Positions 23,464-35,325 are shown, counted from the stretch's first letter. The stretch: DNA of 64,000 nt from Mauremys mutica (GCF_020497125.1 NC_059079.1:50355114-50419113); one strand, 5' to 3'. The notes: generated by a model from the sequence alone, not told the origin. Numbers and translations: made by a program.

Positions 23464-26400
23464 GGCAGTATTAATACGTTTTAATGTGTATTGTTATATC
23501 TGTTTTATCATGAGCTAAGGGAGAAAAATGTTGTTAGATCCTCTTGTCTAAACAGTTGCAGCATGTCTCTGAATCAATATTACTCTAGAATCTTTCATGC
23601 CCGAGCTTAACATTGGACAAAACATAGTTTTGTTTGATTTGATTCAGTGAAAATATTCAGCTCTTTTCAAGCTTGTTACAGTGGATCTGAAACAAAGTGT
23701 ACTTCTCAGGAAGCAGAACACAGAGTAGAGAGACAGGAATGAGCACAATGTTTTGCTTGCCATGATAACCCTCACCTCATCCCTCACACAAGGCAAGAAT
23801 GGACTCGAACCAGACTACGATAATAGGACGATGTGCTAACTAGAGCCAAGTCCCAAGTATATTTTTTCCTACAGATTTTTTTTTTGAAAATAACACTTTC
23901 TTTTTGGTCAATATTATCCATAGAAATTTGCATATGTTTTTGCTGAAATATTACATTAAAAATCCTAAATTTTCTATCGAAAGAAGACTGTGAAAAATTC
24001 CATTCTGTCATAAATCCAATTTTCCACTGAAAAAGTTTTTGATCAGATCTAGTTATTACTATTGTAGAATAGTTAGGAGGCTTTTAAAATGGATACTGAA
24101 AGGAGAAATAATTGCAAAATATGCAGAAAATCAAGGAATTCTGCAAAGATTTTCCTCAAGCTTGAGGGGATATTGTCATTTATCTTGCAATGGATTGGTA
24201 GTTTTGCTGTTGATTTCAAATGGAAGGATGATCAAGCTTATTGTGATAGTCACTTTAAAGGAACAACACCTCATTAGGGCTAAGGGAAAACTACAGGAAA
24301 AGTGAAAAATCTGTGAGGAATTTCCCTGATTTCTGCAGGGATTTTTTATACTTTTTTTTTTTTTGCAATGCATTATGCTGGATACTCCTTTACTCATTGA
24401 CAGTAACTTATCTCAAACAAGTTGCTGTGTAGTTGCTGTCCCTCCCAAATGTCATGAAGAGGTTGTCACATGGAAGACAAAAGGCTCAGCAAATCGCTTG
24501 AGTAATTACACAAAGTAAAAGGTTGAGGCTTAGCCCTCAACTCAGTCTGTCACTCCATATCTTGTAAAGGGATTTAACATAGTTATAATTTTGTGTCATG
24601 ATTTGTACAACTATTTTACAGCTATATTTGAACCATGACAATAGCCAAAATCTGTTAAAAATAATTTGGGGCCAAATTCTCATCTCTTTTATATCTCAGG
24701 AAGATACAATAGGATCTGTTGACTCTCCCCACAAGCATTTACTACTAATGTACAGCAGTTTGTAACAGCAGTTAAGTAAAATGTAATTCTATGTCCACCC
24801 AGTATAACAGAGAGACTGGGGAACTAGAGGGCAACAATCCTAGTATCTATGGAGGCTATGACAATTCACATTTCCTTGCAGCTCAAGCTATGTACAAACA
24901 TCCATCTTACAGGTAATGGCAGGAGGAAGAGCATAAATATAATGGGCTGAATTCTGGCAGGTTCTGCCCATTCGATCCACTTCAGAAAATCCATCGGTAA
25001 GACTCTGAGGTGACAGTTGTGTGCTCCAGGGTAAAACCAGTATTTTGGGTCAAACGTTACTGGTCTTAACTCAGACAAAATTCCCCTTCAGTTTGTGGTA
25101 GTTTTGGCAGAGTACGGACTGTAGGATTTAGCATTGCATGTGAATTTCCAGGATGGTGGCCTTCAGGAAAAAATATTATAGAGGCCATTGATTGTCTTAG
25201 ATTAACATGAAAATACTTTTCCTTCTCCAAATGAAGAATTAGAAATTAAATTTCCAGTCAAAAGGTATTTGCTGATGGTATAATCCTTACTAGTGTCAAC
25301 AGATGTGATCTCTTGCACTGAAACATGTGTTCTTAATTTGGAATTATTGCCACCAACAGTATATTCTTTTAGAGTTTATATCAATTTTTGCATCCCACAC
25401 ATTATTGTTCTACAGCTATATTTGTTGGCACATATGCCCACTTGAAATTGGCATACCATCTTGTGAGTGGGCATAGTGCCACCACAACAGATGGGTATGC
25501 AATGAAATTAGTACAAGCATCAACTCTGACTATAATGGGAGAGATTCCCTTCTGGGAATGAGGAAACAGTAGTCTGTGTAGATATTTGGCATCTAAAGTT
25601 AAGGTGAACTAGTATTACTCATTCAATTCATGGGCAGATTAAACTCTGAAAATCCAAAATTAGCAACCAGAGACTTAGAAGGTGAGTTTTTTATTAACTT
25701 GGACTTGTGTGGAAGAGGAGGAAATGTTACTACATCACCAGATTCTTACTTTTAAGTTTTATTTTCTGCAGTGGCATTTTATGATTTCATTTAAACCCAT
25801 CACAAAACTAAGTGTGAAATCTTCATCCCGTAGAAGTCAGCAGAACAAAGATTTTCATTGTAAAGTATCAAAATTTAAAAAAAACAACCTCTTCCATGAG
25901 AAGCAATCATTAACCTTATGGAAATTTCCTCTAAAATTTAACAGTAATCTTATCAAAAAGGCTGTATAGAAATTATTTTAAGAGTTTAGTAGAAAATAAT
26001 ATTCAGGGGGAGGCTGTTCTGTTTTTAACAATCTTACACAAATCTACAGCAGGGACATAATCTTCTAAAACCTGTAGGATTTTTTCTATAAGAAAAGGAA
26101 CTGAAAGAAATAGGAAAACAGATAAACCTCTTATGTAGCCATCCTCTTTGATCTTCTCTTTGCATTTGTATACATAGCTCCACTTTGGAAGTCTTTTTTC
26201 CAGTTACAAAAGGTTATGTAAAAGAGGCCTGAGGCAAGATACCTCTTCCACTAGCTTTGCACTATTCAGTGGTGATGATGCAAAGCAGTTGTAAACTTAC
26301 CTTAACTTGTTGACTAAATTGGGTTTAGCTCAGTTTTGTGTTGCTACAGTGGTGCAAAGGCAGCAAGAGAGAACTAATCATCCCCGACCCTTGAAAAATG

Positions 26401-26934
26401 TAATAACCTGATATTACAGATGGTTCCAATACAACAATGTTTACTAGCAAACACTTCAGTCCATGTGTATAATAGGGTACCTAGCTTTGAGTCCAGACCA
26501 GAAATGTATGAAAAGACATAGGAAAAAAACCCCAAAATATCATCATAAAGTCAGGTCTAAAGTATAATACTGGTATTTTTCGGTCGTATAAGCAATTAAT
26601 ACAATAAAAATAAAGGTTTGGAGACAGCCTCTAAATCTAGCTCTCATGCAAACTAAATCTTCAGAAAAATATATACTGAGGATAAGCAAGTAAGGTTAGA
26701 TCCCTTGAAGGAAACTCATTCCTGGTGTAACTCCACTGGAAACACTGGAGGTACAAAAGGATTGAATTTGGCCTATTGTGTTTTTATCATTTTATTATAC
26801 AGTCAATTAAGGAACCAGAAATATGAAAATTGTCATTTTCTTCTGATTTCTAACTGGTTTCTAATAAGTGCCAGAAGAATGGCATTACATTTTTAGGCCT
26901 AAATTTTCAAACCTGGTTAACTGATGCAACTAGA

Positions 26935-27175
26935 CAAGTGGCCTGATTCTCAAAAGCACTGGACACCCAAAGAGTCCTGTTGACTTCATTTGAAAATGCT
27001 TGGTACTACCATTTTTGGAAATTAGGCTTCTTTCTTGGATGCCTAAATAGGGACTTAAGAGGGAGAATTTCAAAGACATAAACAACAGTTAGGCCCTGAC
27101 CTCCCATGAGCGTTTTCAAGGCACAAATAGTAGTTAGGCCCTTATCTTCCATGGGAATTTGGTGCCTGCCACTTA
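26935..27175. repeat. Degenerate TTTTCAAA-family repeats
   Basis: Phrases such as TTGACTTCATTTGAAAATGC and GTTAGGCCCTGACCTCCC recur within the block. It abuts the CR1 3' end at 27176. Confidence 0.4.
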
Positions 27176-29995
27176 TAAGAACATAAGAACATAAGAACGG
27201 CCGTACCGGGTCAGACCAAAGGTCCATCTAGCCCAGTATCTGTCTACCGACAGTGGCCAATGCCAGGTGCCCCAGAGGGAGTGAACCTAACAGGCAACGA
27301 TCAAGTGATCTCTCTCCTGCCATCCATCTCCATCCTCTGACGAACAGAGGCTAGGGACACCATTCTTACCCATCCTAGCTAATAGCCATTTATGGACTTA
27401 GCCACCATGAATTTATCCAGTTCCCTTTTAAACATTGTTATAGTCCTAGCCTTCACAACCTTCTCAGGTAAGCAGTTCCACAAGTTGACTGTGCGCTGCG
27501 TGAAGAAGAACTTCCTTTTATTTGTTTTAAACCTGCTGCCTATTAATTTCATTTGGTGACCCCTAGTTCTTGTATTATGGGAATAAGTAAATAACTTTTC
27601 CTTATCCACTTTCTCAACATCACTCATGATTTTATATACCTCTATCATATCCCCCCTTAGTCTTCTCTTTTCCAAGCTGAAGAGTCCTAGCCTCTTTAAT
27701 CTTTCCTCGTATGGGACCCTCTCCAAACCCCTAATCATTTTAGTTGCCCTTTTCTGAACCTTTTCTAGTGCTAGAATATCTTTTTTGAGGTGAGTAGACC
27801 ACATCTGTACACAATATTCAAGATGTGGGCGTAACAGGGCGTAACAGGGATTTATATAAAGGTAATAATATATTCTCAGTCTTATTCTCTATCCCCTTTT
27901 TAATGATTCCTAACATCCTATTTGCTTTTTTGACCGCCTCTGCACACTGCATGGACATTTTCAGAGAACTATCCACGATGACTCCAAGATCTTTTTCCTG
28001 ACTCGTTGTAGCTAAATTAGCCCCCATCATATTGTATGTATAGTTGGGGTTATTTTTTCCAATGTGCATTACTTTACATTTATCCACATTAAATTTCATT
28101 TGCCATTTTGTTGCCTAATCACTTAGTTTTGTGAGATCTTTTTAAAGTTCTTCACAATCTGCTTTGGTCTTAACTATCTTGAGTAGTTTAGTATCATCTG
28201 CAAACTTTGCCACCTCACTGTTTACCCCTTTCTCCAGATCATTTATGAATAAATTGAATAGGATTGGTCCTAGGACTGACCCTTGCGGAACACCACTAGT
28301 TACCCCTCTCCATTCTGAGAATTTACCATTAATTCCTACCCTTTGTTCCCTGTCCTTTTACCAGTTTTCAATCCATGAAAGGACCTTCCCTTTTATCCCA
28401 TGACAGCTTAATTTACATAAGAGCCTTTGGTGAGGGACCTTGTCAAAGGCTTTCTGGAAATCTAAGTACACTATGTCCACCGGATCCCCCTTGTCCACAT
28501 GTTTGTTGACCCCTTCAAAGAATTCTAATAGATTAGTAAGACACGATTTCCCTTTACAGAAACCATTTTGACTATTGCTCAACAGTTTGTTTTTCTATGT
28601 GTCTGACAATTTTATTTTTAACTATTTTTTCGACTAATTTGCCCGGTACCGACGTTAGACTTACCGGTCTGTAATTGCCAGGACCACCCCTAGAGCCCTT
28701 TTTAAATATTGGCGTTACATTAGCTAACTACCTTTCATTGGGTACCGAAGCCGATTTAAAGGACAGGTTACAAACCTTAGTTAATAGTTCCGCAACTTCA
28801 CATTTGAGTACTTTCAGAACTCTTGGGTGAATGCCATCTGGTCCCGGTGACTTGTTAATGTTGAAAAAAAACCAGGAGTACTTGTGGCACCTTAAAGACT
28901 AACAAATTTATTTTAGCATGAGCTTTCGTGAGCTAAAGCTCAGAAGTGATACAGACTAACACGGCTGCTACTCTGAAACCTGTTAATGTTGAGTTTATCA
29001 ATTAATTCCAAAACCTCCTCTAGTGACACTTCAATCTGTGACAGTTCCTCAGATTTGTCACCTACAAAAGCCAGCTCAGGTTTGGGAATCTCCCTAACAT
29101 CCTCAGCCGTGAAGACTGAAGCAAAGAATCCATTTAGTTTCTCCGCAATGACTTTATCGTCTTTAAGCGCTCCTTTTGTATTTCGATCTTCAAGGGTCCC
29201 CACTGGTTGTTTAGCAGGCTTCCTGCTTCTGATGTACTTAAAAACATTTTGTTATTACCTTTGGAGCTTTTGGCTAGCCGTTCTTCAAACTCCTCTTTGG
29301 CTTTTCTTATTACACTCTTGCACTTAAGTTGGCAGTGTTTGTGCTCCTTTCTATTTGCCTCACTAGGATTTGACTTCCACTTTTTAAAGGAAGTCTTTTT
29401 ATCTCTTACTTCTTCTTTTACATGGCTCTTTTTTACTTTTTACTGTTTTTCTTAATTTGGGGTATACATTGAAGTTGGGCCTCTATTATGGTGTCTTTAA
29501 AAAGGGCCCATGCAACTTGCAGGGATTTCACTTTAGTCCCTGCACCTTTTAACTTTTGTTTAACTAACCCCCTCATTTTTGTATAGTTCCCCCTTTTGAA
29601 ATTAAATGCCACAGTGTTGGGCTGTTGAGTTGTTCTTCCCACCACAGGGATGTTGAATGCTATTGTATTATGGTCACTATTTCCAAGCAGTCCTGCTATA
29701 GTTACCTCTTGGACCACTCCTGCGCTCCACTCAGGATTAAATCTATAGTTGCCTCTCCCCTTATGGGTTCCCATACCAGCTGCTCCATGAAGCAGTCATT
29801 TAAAGTATCAAGAAATTTTATCTCTGCATTTCTTCCTGAAGTGAAATGTTCCCAGTCAATATGGGGATAATTGAAATCCCCCACTATTATTGGGTTCTTA
29901 ATTTTGATAGCCTCTCTAATTTCCCTTAGCATTTCATCATCACTATTACTGTCCTGGTCAGGTGGTCGATAATAGATCCCTAATGTTATATTTTA
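27176..29995 (-). mobile_element. CR1 LINE, 2.8 kb, antisense to BRINP3
   Basis: The tail is at the left: TATAAGAACATAAGAACAT, the complement of TTCTTATG 8-mers. Going right, the minus strand encodes the ORF2 C-terminal region (27804-27379, 142 residues without a stop, with [20 protein letters not shown]), the region with MKFNVDKCKVMHIGK, the reverse-transcriptase palm (28582-28358, with IVYLDFQKAFDKVPH), the fingers (29203-28940) and the end of the endonuclease (29932-29433, with IVGDFNYPHIDW and RGEATIDLIL). It stops inside the endonuclease, so it is 5'-truncated. CR1 ORF2 nicks DNA and reverse-transcribes its own RNA. Frameshifts separate the blocks, but it is the least decayed CR1 here. 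A 116-bp repeat interrupts it at 28865-28980. Confidence 0.96.
28865..28980 (-). mobile_element. 116-bp SINE-like/Penelope-like repeat with hammerhead-like hairpin, copy A
   Basis: The 12-bp duplication TGTTAATGTTGA flanks it at 28853-28864 and 28981-28992, inside the CR1. On the minus strand it starts GGTTTCAGAGTAGCAGCC, passes a hairpin with stem TGAGC...GCTCA, then CGAAAGCTCATGCT, and ends at GGTGCCACAAGTACTCC. The GAAA and the short stem after it match a hammerhead core, but the CUGANGA part is lost in this copy. The family is common in turtles. Confidence 0.85.
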
Positions 29996-30130
29996 TGCTT
30001 TTAAAACTCTCCTTCTTAGGAGCCTAACTTTACACACTAAATTTTAACACCATTGGCCTTGCAACATATTTCAGGCAAAATAAGAGATATGGAAGATGTA
30101 ATTGATTGTTTTAATATATTGTTTATACAG

Positions 30131-30321
30131 GAGAGGAGTCACTCACAATTTTTGTGGACAAGCGGAAGCTGAGTAAGCGATCAGAAGGAAGTGATCCCAG
30201 CACCAACAGTTCTTCTGTGACTCTGGAGACTCTGCACCAACTGGCAGCCTCTTATTTCATTGACAGGGACAGTACTCTCCGTAGACTTCACCATATTCAG
30301 ATCGCCTCCACTGCCATCAAG
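30131..30321 (+). CDS. BRINP3: BRINP3 next internal coding exon (MACPF region)
   Basis: The acceptor is TTTATACAG and the donor AAG|GTATGA. The exon begins with GA, which completes the glycine codon left open by the exon at 8236-8426, then has 63 codons ending STAIK, so it leaves in phase 0. Together the join reads LGGEESLTIFVDKRK. The stretch KLSKRSEGSDPSTNSSS decides the paralogue: BRINP2 carries a longer, different insert here and BRINP1 a much shorter one, while BRINP3 has this length and nearly this sequence. It corresponds to roughly residues 143-206, inside the MACPF domain. The NSS triplet is a possible N-glycosylation sequon. The exon has no stops or indels, unlike every other protein-like stretch nearby, so it is under selection. 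A + strand search by eye for the following exon, which should begin VTETRTGP, found nothing to position 64000. Confidence 0.96.
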
Positions 30322-31459
30322 GTATGAGAAGTTGTTCTGGAGTCTCGCTGCAAACATTTTCACAGATTAAATAGATCCTCCCCTTACCAGACATGCCTGG
30401 GATTTCATTGATAAAACAGACTTGTTAGGACATAAATCTTAGTTAATTTCCATGTCCTGCACTTTAAATTAAGTATTATATACAATTTGTTTGATACAAG
30501 GTCTATAATTTCAGTTACACAGATAGATAGGAAAACAATATGAAGTAAAACTTTCAGACTTTTTAAAAAAACATGTGCCTAAGTAACTTGCAAATGCTGT
30601 CCATGCAGTTGTGTGTAAAAATAGTCTCACACACAATTTGCAATTTCCCAGTGATTATTTATTTATCTATTCTCATCATCATCATCCATACATTTGATCA
30701 TAGACACCTATTTTTGAAAAATATATTCCTTTCATGTTCTCATTCTACAGAATTTTAGACCCAGCTTAATTAGTCTAAAATATTGTAGGCCACATCCTGT
30801 CCTCCATTACACAGGCTTTGCACTAGTATTCCAGCACAAAGCACGTGCCAAGTCTGCTTACTCAACTGCCTTAGGATTTCCCCAGTGATTCTGCATCCCC
30901 AAGTAGTGTAGGTATCTGTGTATGTATTGTATGAAGCAATAGCTATGCATTTGTACAGCTATCCAGCTGTGCTTTTAAAACAAGTGTAGAAATAATACAT
31001 ATATTTAATGGAAAATGTTAGCGTGAGTTGACTTAGTAGAAATATCTTCTTTCAGGACAGGATTTCATATCAGACATAGAGAAGCAAATTGAACTGTACT
31101 TTTAATAGGAGGTGCCTTCATTATAAAGCTTTTACTTCAGAATCTATTGAAGTCAACAGGAATTTTTCCCTTGAATTGAGGGGGCTTTGAATTAGCCTTT
31201 AGTTAATTTCTGGTTTTCAACTATATTAGTTGATTATTTACAGTACATAGTACAAAGTGTCTTATTATTTTTGTCTTGTTATGTAATATGCAGATTTGAA
31301 GTACATTTAAAAATAGACTTCTCTCTGAGGTTTAGAAAGGAGGCCTTTTCTTTATATTGAAAAGACCCACAGAAGAAATCAGCAGATATTTAAACATTGG
31401 CAGATGACAACTTGGGTAATGAGTGCTAACTATATAACAAAGTTTTTAGCAAACAGCAC

Positions 31460-32154
31460 TGTAAGCCGGGTGGCCTTGGCTACCGCCGGCGGCGGCGAGG
31501 GAGGGGTCCCCTCTCTCTTACGGGCTGGGGTCTGTGGCGCGCCCCACGGGCAGGGGGGCGCCGGCAGGAGTCTCTAGCGTACCCCTCTAGCAGGGGAACG
31601 CGGGCAATAGTTCGCAGCGCGCCCCTCAGGCAGGGGAGCGCCGGCAGGAGTCTCTAGCGTACCCCTCTAGCAAGGGAACGCTGGCAGGAGTTCGCAGCGC
31701 GCCCCTCAGGCAGGGGAGCGCTGGCAGGTGTCTCTAGCGTACCCCTCTAGCAGGGGAACGCTGGCAGTAGTTCGGGTACACGCACCTCGGGTTCGGTCAG
31801 ATAAACCGCGGCGGGCAGCTCCAGCTCCTCCACGGGTTCCGGATCCTCCGGTCTCTCGGAGCAGTCCGCGCTGGGCAGTCCCACGGAGTCCCGTCGGTTC
31901 TCTTGTTCGGGCTTCCCTTGGTCCCGTGCCTCACCGGGGTCGGCAGCCAGGTCGGGAGGGAGCAGCGCGGCGTCTGCGTCCGCCTCCCTCCGTTGTGCCA
32001 CCCCGACGGAGCAAAGGGCCCCGCCCTTTGTACTCCCTGTTCTGCCCCTCCCGCAGCTGGGGACGGAGCAAACTTGGCCTGGCCCCACCCCCTCCGGTGG
32101 AGAAGGCGGCGGTTTCCGCTCCGGCTCGGAGGGGAGCCACCCTGGCTCCCTACA
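31460..32154 (-). mobile_element. Solo LTR, 695 bp, CpG-rich, antisense to BRINP3
   Basis: An exact 5-bp duplication AGCAC lies at 31455-31459 and 32155-32159. The element itself starts TGTAAGCC and ends CTCCCTACA, the TG...CA form of a long terminal repeat. On the minus strand a TATA-like GAGTACAAAGGGCGG sits about 120 bp from its start, setting the orientation. No internal retroviral or Gypsy genes adjoin it, so it is a solo LTR left by recombination. The far third is a 40-bp tandem array. Very high GC and CpG density contrast with the AT-rich intron. The open frames on both strands (up to 184 residues) arise from this composition. I cannot tell ERV from Gypsy. Confidence 0.9.
31538..31777. 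repeat. 40-bp minisatellite, six units, in an 80-bp higher-order pattern
   Basis: Three 80-bp units (31538-31617, 31618-31697, 31698-31777) each split into two related 40-bp halves. One half carries CGCGCCCCTCAGGCAGGGGA and the other CGTACCCCTCTAGCAGGGGA; both continue into a GGCAGGAGT-type stretch. The alternation A-B-A-B-A-B shows that the 80-bp dimer was the amplified unit. Confidence 0.95.
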
Positions 32155-34269
32155 AGCACAAAATTGCCTCGTTCTCCCCCTACCCCATCACCATTCATGA
32201 GATGCATACAAATGGAAACTATAGTCCATCAACATCTACAAATTACAAAGAAGATATTCAAGATCACACATGTCCGATTTAGGTAATCAACTGCAGCAGG
32301 CCTCTAGAAAATGGTACACGTCATATGTGACAATACCAGTGTATGAAATTATTTATGTTATACTATCACTCTGATTGAGGGTCTGTTAGCATTTGCATAA
32401 CAGATTTCCATTTTCAGAGAATTTTATTCACTAGAAAAACTTAATGCTAACTGAAATTTGGAATGAAAGAGCACTGACGGGAAGGAAAAATGTTTGTTTT
32501 TCACAAATTTTCAAAATACTGCATTTGGCTATTTTAAAGCGGAGGGGTATCAAATAGAGTTGAATGTTGTCACACCCAGGTTGTGATCTTATATCTCAGC
32601 CATTTTATTTATACAAATTGCATTGATGTTGCAGTTAGAATACGGTCCAAATCCTACAAAACCCACCTCTCAGGCAGATCCCTGCACCTGTGGCAGATCA
32701 TACAGGATCAGGGCCTAAAATAGCATGGGTGAAATTCTACAGAATTCATAGTCGAGGAGGAGCTGTGGGTTTGATTGCTTTAAGACATCTTTGTGTACTC
32801 CCAATCCTGATGTGTTCCAGATGCTGGATAATTTAGACTTTCTTCCCTGGTCTGTGCTATGGGCCACAGTGTTGCTCGGAATCTCCACTCCCTAGGTCAG
32901 TGATAGTAAGTGGGTCAAAGGCAGCCTTATAACTGTCTTACACAGGGCCTGTGCCAGCAAAATCCTTCCCCGCTAGACACAGAGCATTTAGAGCTCCTTG
33001 ATGACATTCTGGCACATTTATTTGATGATTAGGTGACAGAGAAGGGGTGAAAAATTCACCGCATATTTTTTTAAAAAGTGTCTAAAATCCTTATTTTATG
33101 TGATGTGTTGGAAATGGATCAAATAATTAAAATAAACACACAAATAAATAAATGGATTACTGACAAGTTGGAAACTCAAGACTTAGATTTAATGGAAATT
33201 GAGCATCCAATCTCTGAGATGGCTTTGAAAATCTTAGACATAGTTTCACAATTTTCAGCTTCATGATTTGTCTGTTAAATGTATAAAGATTTTAAAATGA
33301 ATTTTATATGTGATATTTTCCCCATTTCTTTAAACCAATTTATTGAAATGATAAAAATAAATTCAGGGAAAATGTACATTAAAATAATGTTAAGGTACTA
33401 GTGGATATTAAAAATAAAATCAGAACTCTGGATGCAAGTTAAATACTGTAATTCATGCACTTTTACTGCAGTCCATGGCAAGAAAAGCCATCTACTGTTC
33501 CAAAACTTCAACAATATTAAAGAATTGCAGAAGACTTAAGGATTTCCAGCTATAATAATTAAAAAAAAAAATAAGGGCCAAGTTTCTAGAAATCAAAAGG
33601 TTAACTTAAAAAACATGATTTTTAAAAAAAAATATAACACATTGTCCATGTTTGGTTTTGCCTTCTGGTTTTTGAGCATATAGGGATCATGCTTTCAAGC
33701 TTTTCTCTGCAATCATCAGGGCTAGAAACTGATGTGTATATATAATATTACAGACACAGCCCCTCAAATGCTTACATAAACAAATGATTCCATGTGCTGG
33801 GACTTAAAAAAACCCTCAAAATATTTATAATAAAATGGAAAGAGTTGGCAGCACAGTGACTTTAAGCCTTAAATCTAAATACCTGAAGTTTATGTAAACT
33901 TGAATTACATATTATTATAACATTAAAGACTAACGTTGATTAGGACTCAAATACAATTTTTCAGGAGTCACAGGAACATATGTTATTTTTTACAGGCCAT
34001 GTAATGCATGTTCTGTAGTGTATATATAAATAAATAATAGCAGGAGCTTCAGCAATAATTAAACTCATTTGGGCTGTTTGAAATGTTTAGTTTTGATTTT
34101 GACCCCTTCTCCTTTTTAAAAAAATATAAAGTAAAGTCAATTTTGAAAGGAAGTCATCTGAAATGGGAAAAAAAATCATAACTTTTTGTTCCAGGACACT
34201 TTTCAAATGTTTAGCCAATTTTTCCTAAACAAATTTTCATCAAAATTGATAGAATTTTGAAAAAAAAAA

Positions 34270-35010
34270 TCAGTGAGTCAAAATTCAGTTGATCAAAGGG
34301 ATAGAATGTAAGCCATATGAGCAAAGGCTGAAGGAACTGGGTATGTTTAGTTTGGAAAAGAAGAATTTAAGGGGAGGACATGATAGTCTTCAAATACTTG
34401 AAAGGCTGCCGTAAAAAAGATTGAGATGTCCTGCCCTGTGTGGCAAGAAAGGACAAGAGGCAATGGGTTCAAATTACAGCATATCAGATTCAGATTAAAT
34501 CCCAGGAAAAACTTCCTAGCTATAACAACAGTAGGACAATGGAACAGACTGCCTCGACAAGTAGCGGAAGCTTTTTCATTAGAGATTTTCAAAAGGAGGC
34601 TGGATAGCCATCTGTCTTGGATGGTTTAGACTAGGAATAGGCAACCTATGGCATGCATGTCAAAGGCTGATTTTCAGTGGCACTCTTACTGCCCTGGTCC
34701 TGGCCACCAGTCTGGGGGGGCTCTGAATTTTAATTTAATTTTAAATGAACCTTCTTAAACATTTTAAAAACCTTATTTACTTTACATACAACAATAGTTT
34801 AATTATATATTATAGACTTCAAGAAAGAGGCCTTCTAAAAACATTAAAATGTATTGCTGGCACGTGAAACCTTAAATTAAAGTGAATAAATGAAGACTCG
34901 GTACAGCACTTCTGAAAGGATGCCGACCCCTGGTTTAGACACAACAACTTCTGCATATTGGCAGGGGGTTAGACTAGATGACCCTTGTGATCTCTTGACA
35001 AAAACTTTCC
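34270..35010 (+). mobile_element. CR1 3' fragment split by a hAT-like insertion
   Basis: The remnant of the ORF2 C-terminal region ([24 protein letters not shown], with frame breaks) leads into TGGAACAGACTGCCTCGAC and EIFKRRLDSHLS, the end of CR1 ORF2. After the inserted element it resumes at 34941 with GGGGGTTAGACTAGATGACC, the CR1 3' end. Three frames are used, so it is dead. Confidence 0.88.
34632..34932. mobile_element. Non-autonomous hAT-like element, 301 bp, inserted in CR1
   Basis: The exact 8-bp duplication GTTTAGAC lies at 34624-34631 and 34933-34940. The right end GCCGACCCCTG is the complement of CAGGGGTCGGC; the left end TAGGAATAGGC is the same inverted repeat with four changes. 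CAGGGGTCGGCA-type ends are known from hAT/Charlie-like short elements. It has no coding capacity. Confidence 0.93.
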
Positions 35011-35325
35011 AACCATCTCTAATGGCAAACTTGTTTTGAATAGCTCTACTATCAAACTGGCTGAGGGATAGAAAGCTGCAACTTAGCATAGCAATAAACC
35101 TTACTGAAGAAAAGGATCCTTGTATACACAGGTGAAAATTGTGTGTGAGTTATGAGCCTTTGAAAATTTCCTGTGCATACAAAGTAGAATTGACATACAT
35201 CTTCATTCTCTTACAAAAAGTGAAGTTAATAAAGACCACATAGCTAATGCAAGTGCATTTAGGTTCAATACTGCCACCAAATCAGCTTTTTGCCATCACT
35301 TTGACCACACAATCCACACTGAGTC

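Larger units (their letters stand above)
8427..30130 (+). other. BRINP3: BRINP3 central intron, complete (21.7 kb)
   Basis: The donor is GTATGG at 8427 and the acceptor ATACAG at 30130, a phase-1 intron. About half of it is recognisable transposon sequence. The stretches 8427-9594, 15424-15759, 16517-17529, 18200-19263, 19557-23364 and 23464-26930 are AT-rich with no gene or repeat I can identify. A 176-residue open frame on the minus strand at 8639-9169 resembles nothing known to me and is probably chance. Confidence 0.9.

Noticed and set aside
28986..29455. Serine- and leucine-rich open frames on the + strand
   Set aside because: They are antisense shadows of the CR1 ORF2 on the minus strand.
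8236..30321. Assignment to BRINP1 or BRINP2
   Set aside because: BRINP1 differs throughout and has a shorter segment before the TLETLHQLA-type stretch; BRINP2 has a longer glycine-rich insert there. The segment length and sequence here fit BRINP3.
31538..31777. CRISPR-like repeat array
   Set aside because: The units are contiguous with no spacers, and the DNA is vertebrate.
31460..32154. CpG island that might be an internal BRINP3 promoter
   Set aside because: The exact AGCAC duplications and TG...CA ends show it is an inserted LTR, and its TATA-like box points against the gene.
31728..32282. 184-residue open frame on the + strand, arginine- and proline-rich
   Set aside because: It lies almost wholly within the GC-rich solo LTR, which has long open frames on both strands, and it runs out of the element into the flank. 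It has no recognisable domain.
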